Shown: positions 34,211 to 47,019 of the stretch, one piece after another
How the letters are laid out: each line of letters opens with the position of its first letter
Numbering within the stretch: position 1 is the first letter of the stretch
Origin: Panopea generosa
Taxonomy: Eukaryota > Mollusca > Bivalvia > Adapedonta > Hiatellidae
DNA length: 64,000 nt
Direction of reading: 5' to 3'
Assembly (NCBI GenBank): GCA_029582155.1
Contig: CM055900.1
Coordinates: forward strand, 48,021,736-48,085,735
The notes under the pieces: generated by a model
Databases searched by the model: none
Told to the model about the DNA's origin: nothing
The model's input: only the letters and a program-made list of their open reading frames with translations
Made by a program: the position numbers and the translations under genes

Positions 34211-35870
34211 AACAAGAACCATGTTGGACATAGACAACCCCCTTCCCAACTGATGAAGCAAATTCTTGTACTGTCCACTTACTGCCAATGCTCTCTATCA
34301 TTGTTTGCAGTTTTAAAGCATTTACTTCAAAACTTTTCAAGGTATGCCGCAAACAAGGGAAAATACGAAGAGGAATAATTATGCAAAAACAGAGAAAGAA
34401 TTATGCTTCCTGCACAATGCATTTCCCCTCAATGGCCTCCATAATTATGTGAAATATCAACTAAATCCCGACAATTTATTTAGTTATGTTCCCGACTAGC
34501 ATAAAAAAATACAATAAACTTTAAGGGTGATACATAAAGAAATGGGCATGGTAGAGCTATGGTTCTTGAACAATGTATTTCCTCTCAATGTCCTCTATCG
34601 TTGTGTGAAATATGAACCAAATACCTTGAATAGTTCTTGAGTAATCTTTATGACAAGTGAACTAAAAACAAGAGGCCCAAGAGGGCCTGAGGACGCTCTA
34701 CTGACTCATAGTGGCCATAGCACTGTTTGAAATTTCACAATATTTACCCTTTTTTGGGGGTTGTCTTAACAACTTATGGATAAATATCCCCACCACACCC
34801 TAATGAATGAAAAAATCAATTAATATGAATAAGAAATACTTTAAATTCCTATAGCATTCATCTGTAAAAAAAATATTGTCCCCTGTACAGAACCCTTATA
34901 CAACACAGCCCCTTAATTTGTTAGAACTTTAATCACCCACTCTTAGTGATTTGTTATGAGCAGAAATGATTCAAATTTTAAAAAGTTTTTTTTTGTACAC
35001 AAGGATGAAGAAAAAATTCAGTTTTTCCTATAATGTTCCTATGTAAAAGTCCCATTACAGGGCCCCAACATATCCCAGCCCCTTGATATGCAGAATCTTC
35101 AATCCTTGCTGATGTAAGGATACTTTATATCATATATGAACTAGTTTGACTGAAAGGTTATTGAGAGGAAATTTGTGAAAATTCCCAATTTTAACTGTAT
35201 TGCCCCATCCACCTCATGGCCTCTTATGGAAATTCAATCCTCTTTATTGAATAAAATCAAATTTATTGTTACTAGACAATGCTTTAGATCTCATATTGAA
35301 CAACATATTTACCCAAATGGACAAAAAAATGAAAATTATCCTTTTTCCCTTACAGGGCCGTATAAATACAAGACCCTTGATTTGTACAAACATTAAATCC
35401 ATACTCATTGGGATAATCCATATCAAACATGAACAAATTTGACTGACCAGTTGTTGAGAAGAAGATTTTTGAAAATTTTCTATTTTCACCCTTTTAAATG
35501 AGGCAAGGTAGTTATGGTTCTTAGTCACAGCACTTCCCCATAATGAATTCTGTCTTTGTATGCAGTTTGAATAAATTCCATTCAGCACATTTAGAGTTAT
35601 GTCGAGGAAAATTTAATTTTATAAAAGGAGTGAGTGATTCAAAAAGTAAGCAAGGTAGAGTAATGGTTCTTGAACATTGCACTTCCTCTTAATGTCCTCT
35701 GTCATTGTGTGAAGATTCAGCAAACTTCCTTGAATAGTTTTGGAGTTATGCTCTGGACAAATAAATTTAATAAAGGGAGATAATTCAAAAAGTAAGCAAG
35801 TTAGGGTTAAGGTTCTTGTACACTGCACTTCCTCTCAATGTCCTCTGCCATTGTGTGAAGATTCAAGATG
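34211..35870 (+). repeat. Helitron-like family D, copy 2
   Basis: It starts AACAAGAACCATGTTGGACA and follows 27158-28535 in unit order. It is interrupted at 34667 by a family A element and resumes at about 35495 with AAATGAGGCAAGGTAG. The last units (about 35630 and 35780) preserve the uninterrupted ATTCAAAAAGTAAG phrase. Confidence 0.75.
34667..35495 (+). mobile_element. Helitron-like family A element nested in family D
   Basis: 5' terminus AACAAGAG at 34667 with hairpin AGGCCC/GGGCCT (loop AAGA). It is followed by GAGGACGCTCTACTGACTCA, matching 55641 onward. The standard GAGCTAAAAA end is missing, so the right side is truncated. Confidence 0.65.
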
Positions 35871-36137
35871 GACAGTGACCATTACCATATCCCCCTTCGC
35901 CTTCGGTGATTAGAATGAATACTTCTCTAAATGACACCTCAAGAGAAAACTGAGGATGCAAACAAGTTCAAATTTATTTTTATTATATCACCATTTACGC
36001 TATTTACTTCTGAACAGTTCAATATCTATTTTTATTATTAGACTGATGTGTTTATGGGTCTTTTTATATTTAAAAGCAAACTTTGTTTATCAGTTTTCTA
36101 ATGAATTACCAGTAGTTTAGTTTGTATTAGTTAATTT

Positions 36138-36305
36138 TAGCTTGATTGCAATGAAAACCCGGAGCTTGATACGTATCACTCTCGAGTTCTCTTCCTTGGT
36201 AGAACCAGTACTGAGTAGTTTTTTAGAGGTATCAGATCAAGCTGGAAATCGAACCCACAACCTTCAGCGTGAGCATTCTATACTCTATCAACTAACCAAC
36301 TGCCC
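36138..36305 (-). mobile_element. SINE family 1, reverse copy
   Basis: It contains GAACCAGTACTGAGTAG, the anti-sense B box GAAATCGAACCCACAACC and the family tail (GATTGCAATGAAAACCCGGA). It lies just left of SLC66A2 exon 3, in intron 3. Confidence 0.65.
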
Positions 36306-36449
36306 AGCTTAAAAACTAATATCGAGTGCATACTCAACTTGAGATTTTTTCTAATTGCTTTGAAACAGATGTTTGGGGTTAAATGACCGGAATTAAAACT
36401 TGTGTTTTAACAGTGTCTATATATGAGCAGAAAAAGGCAAATGACAAAC

Positions 36450-36666
36450 CTCATGCCCTGAGTGGATTTATTTTCATAGTTTCTATAAAACTGTGGTGCT
36501 CCCAGCATCGCCTCGGCAAACACGGCCAGGAAGCCTATAGTCTCTACATACACCCAGTTGTTGAGAAATATGTATGTTAATAGTCCCATACAGCCTGTAA
36601 AGGCTACTGTAAATTGCACATAACTGGTGAAATCTGTCCACTTCCAGAATTGGTCCCACTGGAAAT
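36450..36666 (-). CDS. SLC66A2: SLC66A2 coding exon 3 (second PQ-loop)
   Basis: Acceptor CTATTTATAG|ATTTCC at 36666 and donor CATGAG|GTTTGT at 36450, phase 2. With the G of exon 2 it begins DFQWDQFWKWTDFTSYVQFT and continues through VETIGFLAVFAEAMLGAPQF to NKSTQGM. The second PQ motif is at residues 194-195. The pattern FWxW-x-x-F-x-x-YVQ and 'VETLGFLAVLTEAMLG-PQ' of the human protein is clear. The first 28 or so bases of the exon plus the acceptor occur again, diverged, in a tandem array directly upstream in the intron. Confidence 0.93.
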
Positions 36667-37300
36667 CTATAAATAGAAAAAGTATGTCAAATACACTCTT
36701 TTAGAAATCGATAATTTTTCTGGAAATCTATAAATAAAATAAGAAGTATATTAACAACATTCTTCAATCAATTACTCTAGAAATCTATGTTGCTAACTTT
36801 AAACCAAATAAGTATGCAAACCACACACTTCCAGAATGAGTTTCATTGGAAATCTATAAATAGGAAAGCTATGTCACTCACTCACTTCATTGTAAATCTA
36901 TAAATGGGAAATCTATGCCAACCACACACTTTATGAATGAAGTTTCATTGAAAATCTATAAATGGGAAAGCTATGTTGGTCACTCACTTCATTGGAAATC
37001 TATAAATGGGAAAGCTATGTTGGTCACTCACTTCATTGGAAATCTATATATGGAAAATCTATGCCAATCACACACTACTATGAATGAGTTTCATTGGAGA
37101 TCTATAAAATTTGGGAAAGCTATGTCAGTCACTTTCTTCATTGTAAATATATAAATAAGGAAATTTATGCAAATAACACACAACCAGAATGAGTTTCATT
37201 AGAAATCTATAAATGGGAAAGCTATGTCAGTCACATACTTTCAGAATGAGGTTAATGCAAATCTGTGAATAGAACAACTTATTTTTATGTCAATCTCACA
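36667..37300 (+). repeat. Irregular tandem array related to the SLC66A2 exon 3 boundary
   Basis: About a dozen diverged units of two forms, long (CTTCCAGAATGAGTTTCATT then GGAAATCTATAAATAGG) and short (CTTCATTGGAAATCTATAAA then TGGGAAAGCTATGT). The best unit (about 36828-36880) aligns with the true junction at 36640-36690, which reads CTTCCAGAATTGGTCCCACT then GGAAATCTATAAATAG. Roughly 23 of 28 exon bases and 9-10 acceptor bases agree. Confidence 0.85.
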
Positions 37301-37309
37301 TTGCCAAAA

Positions 37310-38012
37310 TGAGTTCAATTGAAATGAAATTGTAACTTGTCATTGACCCCAGAGTATGTTTTGAATTTTTTGACAAAAACATTATATACCAACTTACATG
37401 CATATATATATGTGTAAATCTGCAAAGGGCTCAAAGTTAGTAAATACTATTTTAAAAGTAACATATATTAGTACTTTCCTTATGACCATTATATTGTGCA
37501 TGTACATTAAGTTAATCAAAACATGAACAATAATTATTAAATACCAACTTTATATTATATACATGAATGTCAAAAAAAAAAGGAAGATAAACTCGCTTTA
37601 AATTAATGTACCATAATGATACAAGCATTTACTAATTACTGCGTTGAATTTAATATTAGAAATAGTTATAATTTAAACTAGAAATATGTCTGTCAACACA
37701 AATGTCCCTTCTATTGACTGGAAAATTAAGTAAAAAAGGACCATAACTTCTGAAAATTTGACCATCATGGTTGACAAATATCGAACATGACCCATATTTC
37801 ATAATTATACAATTCAGTAACACATCAAATATTACTTAAATATATAGACCCTTTCAGAAGTTATTGACTGGAAACCATTTTGTTCACCGTGGACAGTCAG
37901 ACAAATGGACAGACACAGGTAACCTTAATGTCTCTCCACCAGTCTTCGAATAGTGAGGGCATACCGTAACAAAAAAACAATAGAAAGAGTTCCATTACTA
38001 CAATATCATGAG
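37310..38012. other. Intron 2 of SLC66A2, probable dispersed repeat
   Basis: The part 37680-37945 (ATATGTCTGTCAACACAAAT to AAATGGACAGACACAGG) looks like an interspersed repeat, but no second copy was found here. Confidence 0.3.
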
Positions 38013-38243
38013 CATAACCCTTTACTCCACAGATACGCGTTTTCCCACACCAATCACAGAAAGCCTTTGAAAACAGTGCAGGAAGTGTTCAGATTGCTCG
38101 TAACATGCAATCTGAACACTTCCTGCACTGTTTTTCACTCTGTCAGTTAATATAAACATAATTCACCCATTGCCGATACGATAGTGAATTAATGCTTTCA
38201 ATATTAGAAGTGTCCAAAGGCGTCAATATGAAGTAAAGGGATA
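38013..38243 (+). mobile_element. piggyBac-like MITE with perfect 28-bp hairpin
   Basis: The ends ATAACCCTTTACTCCACAGA and, inverted, ATCCCTTTACTTCATATTGA match the copy at 55032-55296, whose outer bases are TTAA. The interior has a perfect inverted repeat, 38070-38097 against 38107-38134, separated by nine bases (TCGTAACAT). No coding capacity. Confidence 0.8.
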
Positions 38244-38249
38244 AACAAA

Positions 38250-39740
38250 ATGCGACAAACTTCAAATGTAATATACTTTAAAGGGAATTTATCAGGACTT
38301 TTTTTAAAATTTTATAATTGGCTTAAATATTTATTTTCTAATATATCATGCCTATATATACTCACTGACCCCATATTGCCAAAAGGATATCTATTTAAAT
38401 ATGCAAAAATAACATACTGAAAAGGGATTTCCCAACTTGGGCTACGCACCTAGGTAAGACTAAAATAAGATTTCCCACTTAAAATTGCAACATAGTTTGT
38501 GACTAATAAATGAGTCACATGGTTACATTTCAACTTGATCCGTTATACAGATTTACATGTAGTAAAACTTGTTTCATCTTAGAAAGAGCTTGAATGTCGA
38601 TGTGAAGGTATTTAAGTGCTGCCTATTTTTAGAATTGGGATTTCATTTCAAGTTTTGTACTCCAGGTTGAATATCGATTATGTCACACCTATTTTGGATT
38701 TGACATACCAAACCATTTGGATTCTATGTCTTTATGATAATGAGATGCTTTTTATCTTTTTTAAAAATAATTCTATTTATTAAGACATTTATATCATTTT
38801 TTCCTGATATACTCCCTTTAACCACGAACATAAATTCATTAAGACGAAATTAATTAAAAAAATTATTATTTTCGTCATTATTTAATTAAAAGAGAAAAAT
38901 AAAATTAATTTTTTTATTTTTCAATTAAAGATCTTTGTGACGACAAATTACTGGAAGGCAATAAATTAGGCAAAATTCAATTAATACTTAAACATTTATT
39001 CAGAAGCAGGAATATATACAAAGCTCCCCAGGGTTAACTGCTGGACACAATACTACTTACCGGTAGTTAGGAAATATCGAATGAATAGTTGAATACATTG
39101 TGCATTTTAATTTGAATCAATTTAACCACTTGTGCCATAAATATAGATACAATACTCATTATGTGAATTTCAACTTATTATTTTATCTTTGCAAGAGTTC
39201 AACATACTCAAATATATTGACTATACCATTTTGTTTTCATGTTACAAATAATTTGATTGAATTGAGTCCTAAAATGTAATGATGCATACAAATACGTAGA
39301 TAAATATTTTATTTATCCTTAGTAATCAACTATACTAACTATTATATATCACTATGTTGTCATAAATACAACTGTGAGATTGCAACAGTAAAAAGCTGGC
39401 AAAGTCACATGCCAATATGTAAACATTAAGCATAGACCTTTTATTAGTCACATTAAATTCAGTTAATCACAATGATTCACCATCATTTCAGTTGACTAAG
39501 CAAAAGCAGATGGCTAAATTTGATACATTATATTTCCAACAATTCTGCTGTCACCATCTCTAAAATAAGAAATCAAGTTATTTGTCAGTCATTTTTAACA
39601 TAGACAGAGTTCATATCTACATTTTGTACAATTAGGGTGTCACCATAACTGCATCATGACTGAACGCAGATTGTTTAAATAAACTATTGGCCATTGGGAT
39701 AACTGGTTACAGGGAAGTACTCTGACTTTTGGTGAGTAAT
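38250..39740. other. Intron 2 of SLC66A2, no feature
   Basis: AT-rich. A short self-complementary AATTAATTAAAAAAATTATT region near 38850-38935 is the only structure noticed. Confidence 0.4.
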
Positions 39741-39779
39741 ATTTTGAATGGAAGGAAGGCTGCACTTACTACTACTGAT

Positions 39780-40220
39780 ATTATGTAAAAAGGATGGTGA
39801 CTGGCAGACCAACAGTTTATATAACAGGTGTGTAAAAAGGTCAGAGCCTCAGAGAGACAGCTTACTTATATATGTGTACAGAGGACAGTGCCTAAAATTG
39901 ACAGTTTATTTACAAATGTGTAAAAAGGATGGTGACTGGCAGACCGACAGTTTATATAACAGGTGTGTAAAAAGGTCAGAGCCTCAGAGAGACAGCTTAT
40001 TTATATATGTGTACAGAGGATGGTGCCTAAAATTGACAGTTTATTTACAGATGTGTAAAAAGGTCAGAGCCTCAGAGAGACAGCTTATTTATATATGTGT
40101 ACAGAGGATATTGCCTAAAATTGACGGTTTATTTACAGATGTGTGAAAAGGATGGTGCCTGACAGATAGACAGTTTATATTACAGGTGTGTAAAAAGGAC
40201 AGAACCTCAGAGAGACAGTT
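39780..40220 (+). repeat. About 135-bp tandem repeat, three partial units
   Basis: Units contain GTAAAAAGGATGGTGACTGG, GTCAGAGCCTCAGAGAGACA and GTGTACAGAGGA...CCTAAAATTGACAGTTTATT. The first two units start 135 bp apart (39785 and 39920). The period is a multiple of three, which explains the 132-residue open frame. Confidence 0.9.
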
Positions 40221-40824
40221 CATATCCTAAATATTACATCTAACATGCACATCCCAATGTGGAGCGAGAAGTCCACACAGTTCTGCATCACAGTTAAGTT
40301 CACCTACAAATTGTACTCGAAATAAGTAATTCTGCTAGACATCATTTGGATGACATACCAAAACACAGTGATCATAAGATATGATCATCATTGGGGAATG
40401 CATCATGCATGCTTCAAGTATGCATCAAAGACACTCAGCACATGCTTTGTCATGCATAACAAGTTAGAAACTCTGATTTAGGTAATTTGAAACAATGCTG
40501 TGATGAAAGAAAATGTGTACACTAGCACGGGACAAAACTCCAGTATTAGTTCTTTTTACATATTCTCAAATACAATTGGCTCACTTATTGCTAGGCTATA
40601 CCTCAACAGGCAACTGATGTAACAAAACATGCTGTAGTAATACATAATGTTTTTATTAAAATATAAACAATTGATTTGGCTTTCTGTACAAAGAAAAAAA
40701 TGCAACATTAACATGAAAAGATCTCTAAGATCATATCCAGAAAATTATAGTTGGTTCAAACTTACTTATTTTACTTCAGTTGAGAAACAGTTAGTCATTA
40801 CAGCTCAAATAAACAAATCACACT

Positions 40825-40935
40825 TAAAGTCCTCCTATAGAGAACCAGTACTAAGCACTAAGCTGTGGCAAAGGATCAAATCCACAACCTTCCAATCCTG
40901 GGTACAATGCCCTACCATTGGACCATGCACTCCAC
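40825..40935 (-). mobile_element. SINE family 2, reverse copy
   Basis: On the minus strand it reads GTGCATGGTCCAATGGTAGG, then TGTGGATTTGATCCTTTGCC and GCTTAGTACTGGTTCTC, matching 2046-2215. Confidence 0.65.
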
Positions 40936-40984
40936 ATACAAATGAAAATGGTAATCCAACTAAATATCTTATATAATTTAGCAA

Positions 40985-41740
40985 TCATCCTTACCGGTAA
41001 CAGAATCTTCCAAATGACTGTTTTGCTGCTAAAACTTTTGCGATACCTGATTCTTTAAGAGCTGTTATCTTGTCCTGTGGCGAGGTTCAATCACCCCTTG
41101 CTTCAAGACACTTTAACAATCAAAACTTGAGGTGAAAATAGTGCCAAAAAGATGCCGATTTCAATTAAAATATTAGAACATTGATATACAAGGTTTGTAA
41201 CTGTTTTTAAACTTATTCTCTACCACTGGAGATCTGAAACTTGGATAATTATTTTAAATAAACACTTTACATGTATAATGACTCTGTGCTTCTATAATTA
41301 TAATCATTAAATTTCCGTGATGGTTTTTTAGTACACACCTGAGGTAGGGGGTTTGGGGTCCTCCCTCAAGATATTTTTATTTAATAGAACAGCAAATGAT
41401 TAGTTTCTAGCAACTTTGATCTGGTCCATGAAATCATTCAAATTGCCCAAAATTAGATCAAAACCCTTATCCCATATCCCCCTTCAACTTTTTTGCACTT
41501 TTACCTTTTTTTATTTTCCACAATCAACTTTGAGTTATACACCTAGGCATATACTAGCCTTTGAGTATGCCTAGGAATGCCCCTTAACTTTATAACTATA
41601 TTTTACATCGTCCGCATTACCACCATACAAAAATGGTACAGGTTCCGCATCACAAACTACATCTCTATTTCATTGGGTGAAGTTTTTATATCTGACTATG
41701 AATTTCTCAAACTATAATGCTATTAGTTACATTTGCATGA
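40985..41740. other. Intron 2 of SLC66A2, nothing recognised
   Basis: No repeat pair or coding pattern. Confidence 0.35.
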
Positions 41741-41744
41741 TATC

Positions 41745-44700
41745 CAGTGTTAGTATTTCTTACACACTTTCACTGTATCATCATGTACTAATTAACTAAC
41801 TTACAAAGCTTACACACTTTCATTGTATTATCTTGTACTGATTAACTGACTTACAAGCCATAAAGCATACACACTTTTATTGTATCATCATGTACTGATT
41901 AACGGACTAACAAGCCACAAAGCTTACACACTTTCATTGTATCATCATGTACTGATTAACTGACTAACACACCACAAAGCTTACACACTTTTTTTGTATA
42001 ATCTTGTACTGATTCACTGACTAACAAGCCACAAAGCTTACACACTTTCATAGTATTATATTGCACTGATTAACTGACTAACAAGCCACAAAGCTTACAC
42101 ACTTTCGTTGTATTATCTTGTACTGATTAACTGACTAACAAGCAACGAAGCTTACACACTTTCTTTGTATCATCATGTATTGATTAACTGACTAACAAGC
42201 CACAAAGCTTACACACTTTCGTTGTATTATCTTGAACTGATTAAATGACTAACAAGCCACAAAGCTTACACACTTTCGTTGTATTATCTTGTACTGATTA
42301 ACTGACTAACAAGCCACAAAGCTTACACACTTTCGTTGTATTATCTTGTACTGATTAACTGACTAACAAGCCACAAAACTTACACACTTTCGTTGTATTA
42401 TCTTGTACTGATTAACTGACTAACAAGCAACAAAGCTTACACACTTTCATTGTATTATCTTGTACTGATTAACTGACTTACAAGCCACAAAGCGTACACA
42501 CTTTCATTATATCATCATGTACTGATTAACGGATTTACAAGCCACAAAGCTTACACACTTTCATTGTATCATCATGTCCTGATTAACTGACTAACAAGCC
42601 ACAAAGCTTACACACTTTCATAATATAACCTTGTACTGATTAACTGACTAGCAAGCCACAAAGCTTACACACTTTCATTGTATTATCTTGTACTGATTAA
42701 CTGACTAACAAGCCACAAAGCTTACACACTTTCTTTGTATTATCTTGTACTGATTAACTGATTAACAAGCCACAAAGCTTACACACTTTCATTGTATTAT
42801 CTTATACTTATTAACTGACTAACAAGCCACAAAGCTTACACACTTTCATTGTATCATCATGTACTGATTAACTGACTCACAAGCCGCAAAGCTTACACAC
42901 TTTCATTGTATCATCTTGTACTGATTAACTGACTAACAAGCCACAAAGCTTACACACTTTCATTGTATTATCTTATACTGATTAACTGACTAATAAGCCA
43001 CAAAGCTTACACACTTTCATTGTATCATCATTTTTTGATTAATTTACTTACAAACCGCAAAGCTTACACACTTTCATTGTATTATCTTGTAATGATTAAC
43101 TGACTAACAAGCCACATGTACTGATTAACTGACTTGCAAGCCACAAAGCTTACACACTTTCATTGTATTACCTTATACTGATAAACTGACTAACAAGCCA
43201 CAAAGCATACCCACCTCCATTGTATCATCTTCTACTGATTAACTGACTAACAAGCAACAAAGCTTATACACTTTCATTGTATCATCATGTATTGATTAAC
43301 TTATAAACCACAAAGCTTACACACTTGCATTGTACTATCTTGTACCGATTAACTGACTAACAAGCCACAAAGCTTACACACTTTCATTGTATTATCTTGT
43401 ACCGATTAACTGACTAACACGCCACAAAGCTTACACACTTTCATTGTATTATCTTGTACTGATTAACTGACAAACAAGCCACAAAGCTTACACACTTTCA
43501 TTATATTATCTTGTACTGATTAACTGACAAACAAGCCACAAAGCTTACACACTTTCATTATATTATCTATTACTGATTAACTGACTAACAAGCCACAAAG
43601 CTTACACACTTTCATTGTATTATCTTATACTGATTAACTGACTAACAAGCCACGAAGCATACACACTTTCATTGTATTATCTTATACTGATTAACTGACT
43701 AGCAAGTCACGAAGCTTACACACTTTCATTGTGTTATCTTATACTGATTAACGGACTACCAAGCCACAAAGCTTACACACTTTCATTGTATTATCTTATA
43801 CTGATTAACTGACATAGAAGCCACGAAACTTCACTTTCATTGTATTATCTTATACAGATTAACTGACTAACAAGCCATGAAGCTTACACACTTTCATTGT
43901 ATTATCTTATACTGATTAACTGACTAACAAGGCACAAAGCGTACACACTTTCATTGTTTTATCTTGTACTGATTAACTGACTTAAAAGCCACAAAGCTTA
44001 CACACTTTCATTGTATCATCATGTCCTGAATAACTGACTAACCAGCCACAAAGCTTACACACATTCATTGTATTATCTTGTACTGATTAACTGACTAACA
44101 AGCCACATGTACTGATTAACTGACTTACAGGCCAAAAAGCTTACACACTTTCATTGTATTATCTTATACTGATTAACTGACTAACAAGCCACAAAGCATA
44201 CCCACCTCCATTGTATTATCTTGTACTGGTTAACTGACTTACAGGCCACAAAGCTTACGTACTTTCATTGTATAATCTTGAACTGATTAACTGACTAACA
44301 AGCCACAAAGCTTACACACTTTCGTTGTATTATCTTGTACCGATTAACTGACTAACAAGCCACAAAGCTTATACACTTTCATAGTATTATCTTGTATTAA
44401 TTAACTGACTAACAAGCCACAAAGCTTACAAACTTTCATTGTATTATCTTGTACTAATTAACTGACTAACAAGCCACAAAGCTTACACACTTTCATTGTA
44501 TTATCTTGTACTGATTAACTGACTTACAAGCCACAAAGCTTACACACTTTCATTGTATTATCTTATACTGATTAACTGACTAACAAGCCAAAAAGCTTAC
44601 ACACTTTCATTGTATTATCTTGTATAACAAGCCACAAAGCTTATACACTTTCATAGTATTATCTTGTATTAATTAACTGACTAACAAGCCACAAAGCTTA

Positions 44701-46545
44701 CAAACTTTCATTGTATTATCTTGTACTAATTAACTGACTAACAAGCCACAAAGCTTACACACTTTCATTGTCTTATCTTGTACTGATTAACTGACAAACA
44801 AGCCACAAAGCTTACACACTTTCATTGTATTATCTTATACTGATTAACTGACTAACAAGCCACAAAGCTTACACACTTTCATTGTATTATCTTGTACTGA
44901 TTAACTGACTAACACGCCACAAAGCTTACACACTTTCATTGTATTATCTATTACTGATTAATTGACTTACAAGCCAAAAAGCTTACACACTTTCATTGTA
45001 TTATCTTGTACTAATTAACTGACTAACAAGCCACAAAGCTTACACACTTTCATTGTATTATCTTATACTGATTAACTGACTAACAAGCCACGAAGCATAC
45101 ACACTTTCAGTGTATTATCTTATACTGATTAACTGACTAGCAAGTCACGAAGCTTACACACTTTCATTGTGTTATCTTATACTGATTAACGGACTACCAA
45201 GCCACAAAGCTTACACACTTTCATTGTATTATCTTATACTGATTAACTGACTAACAAGCCACGAAACTTCACTTTCATTGTATTATCTTATACAGATTAA
45301 CTGACTAACAAGCCATGAAGCTTACACACTTTCATTGTATTATCTTATACTGATTAACTGACTAACAAGCCACAAAGCGTACACACTTTCATTGTTTTAT
45401 CTTGTACTGATTAACTGACTTAAAAGCCACAAAGCTTACACACTTTCATTGTATCATCATGTCCTGAATAACTGACTAACCAGCCACAAAGCTTACACAC
45501 ATTCATTGTATTATCTTGTACTGATTAACTGACTAACAAGCCACATGTACTGATTAACTGACTTACAGGCCAAAAAGCTTACACACTTTCATTGTATTAT
45601 CTTATACTGATTAACTGACTAACAAGCCACAAAGCATACCCACCTCCATTGTATTATCTTGTACTGGTTAACTGACTTACAGGCCACAAAGCTTACGTAC
45701 TTTCATTGTATAATCTTGAACTGATTAACTGACTAACAAGCCACAAAGCTTACAAACTTTCGTTGTATTATCTTGTACCGATTAACTGACTAACAAGCCA
45801 CAAAGCTTATACACTTTCATAGTATTATCTTGTATTAATTAACTGACTAACAAGCCACAAAGCTTACAAACTTTCATTGTATTATCTTGTACTAATTAAC
45901 TGACTAACAAGCCACAAAGCTTACACACTTTCATTGTATTATCTTGTACTGATTAACTGACTTACAAGCCACAAAGCTTACACACTTTCATTGTATTATC
46001 TTATACTGATTAACTGACTAACAAGCCAAAAAGATTACACACTTTCATTGTATTATCTTGTATAACAAGCCACAAAGCTTATACACTTTCATAGTATTAT
46101 CTTGTATTAATTAACTGACTAACAAGCCACAAAGCTTACAAACTTTCATTGTATTATCTTGTACTAATTAACTGACTAACAAGCCACAAAGCTTACACAC
46201 TTTCATTGTCTTATCTTGTACTGATTAACTGACAAACAAGCCACAAAGCTTACACACTTTCATTGTATTATCTTATACTGATTAACTGACTAACAAGCCA
46301 CAAAGCTTACACACTTTCATTGTATTATCTTGTACTGATTAACTGACTTACACGCCACAAAGCTTACACACTTTCATTGTATTATCTATTACTGATTAAT
46401 TGACTTACAAGCCAAAAAGCTTACACACTTTCATTGTATTATCTTGTACTAATTAACTGACTAACAAGCCACAAAGCTTACACACTTTCATTGTATTATC
46501 TTATACTGATTAACTGACTAACAAGCCACAAAGCTTACACAAGAC
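41745..46545 (+). repeat. 57-bp HindIII-type satellite, about 84 units
   Basis: The unit is AGCTTACACACTTTCATTGT, ATTATCTTGTACTGATTAAC, TGACTAACAAGCCACAA. Most units carry AAGCTT, so HindIII would cut the array into a ladder. Units near the left edge are more diverged. A block of about 1438 bp (25 units) is present twice: marker variants such as AGCAAGTCACGAAGCTTACA recur at 43701 and 45139, and TAACAAGCCAAAAAG at about 44581 and 46019. It lies in SLC66A2 intron 2. Confidence 0.97.
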
Positions 46546-46734
46546 ACTCTTAATGACAGGGATGAAGCTGCAGTTGTCGAGTATGTATACAATGTAACTG
46601 AAGAAAGAATCACAGATGTTTTATTGTGTGAAAACCATCATCATTATTCTTTCACTCTCTAAGTGGAGATATGGTTTTGAATAGTGGTTACTCTCCCAAT
46701 TAAGCATGCAGCAGAGTCCAAGCAACATGTATTC

Positions 46735-47015
46735 TATTGTAGTCACATCATGATGGTGTCTGAGTGAGAAAGCATTCTAAGAACTGCCACACTGGAGTAT
46801 CATGACTCGAGTCTCAGACTCATGGCATGGTACAGACATTGTACTGAAGCTCGGCCAACCAGAGCTGTAACTATTCTCTAAATACTGAACACCAAACAAG
46901 AAAGCATCTAGTACTTCTTTTCAAGTTGTTCAAGTGACTGGCTGAGGATCAAACCCATGACCTTGCACATGTAAGGCTGAAGCTCTACCACTAGACCACT
47001 TCTGCAGTGCTCAAG
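46735..47015 (-). mobile_element. SINE family 4-like, reverse copy
   Basis: The anti-sense B box GAGGATCAAACCCATGACC and A-box region CTCTACCACTAGACCACT lie at the right. The left part (TGCCACACTGGAGTATCATG) matches the family 4 tail. Confidence 0.6.
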
Positions 47016-47019
47016 GAAC

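Noticed and set aside
39748-40146. 132-residue open frame
   Set aside because: Its repeated peptide reflects a 135-bp tandem repeat inside an SLC66A2 intron.
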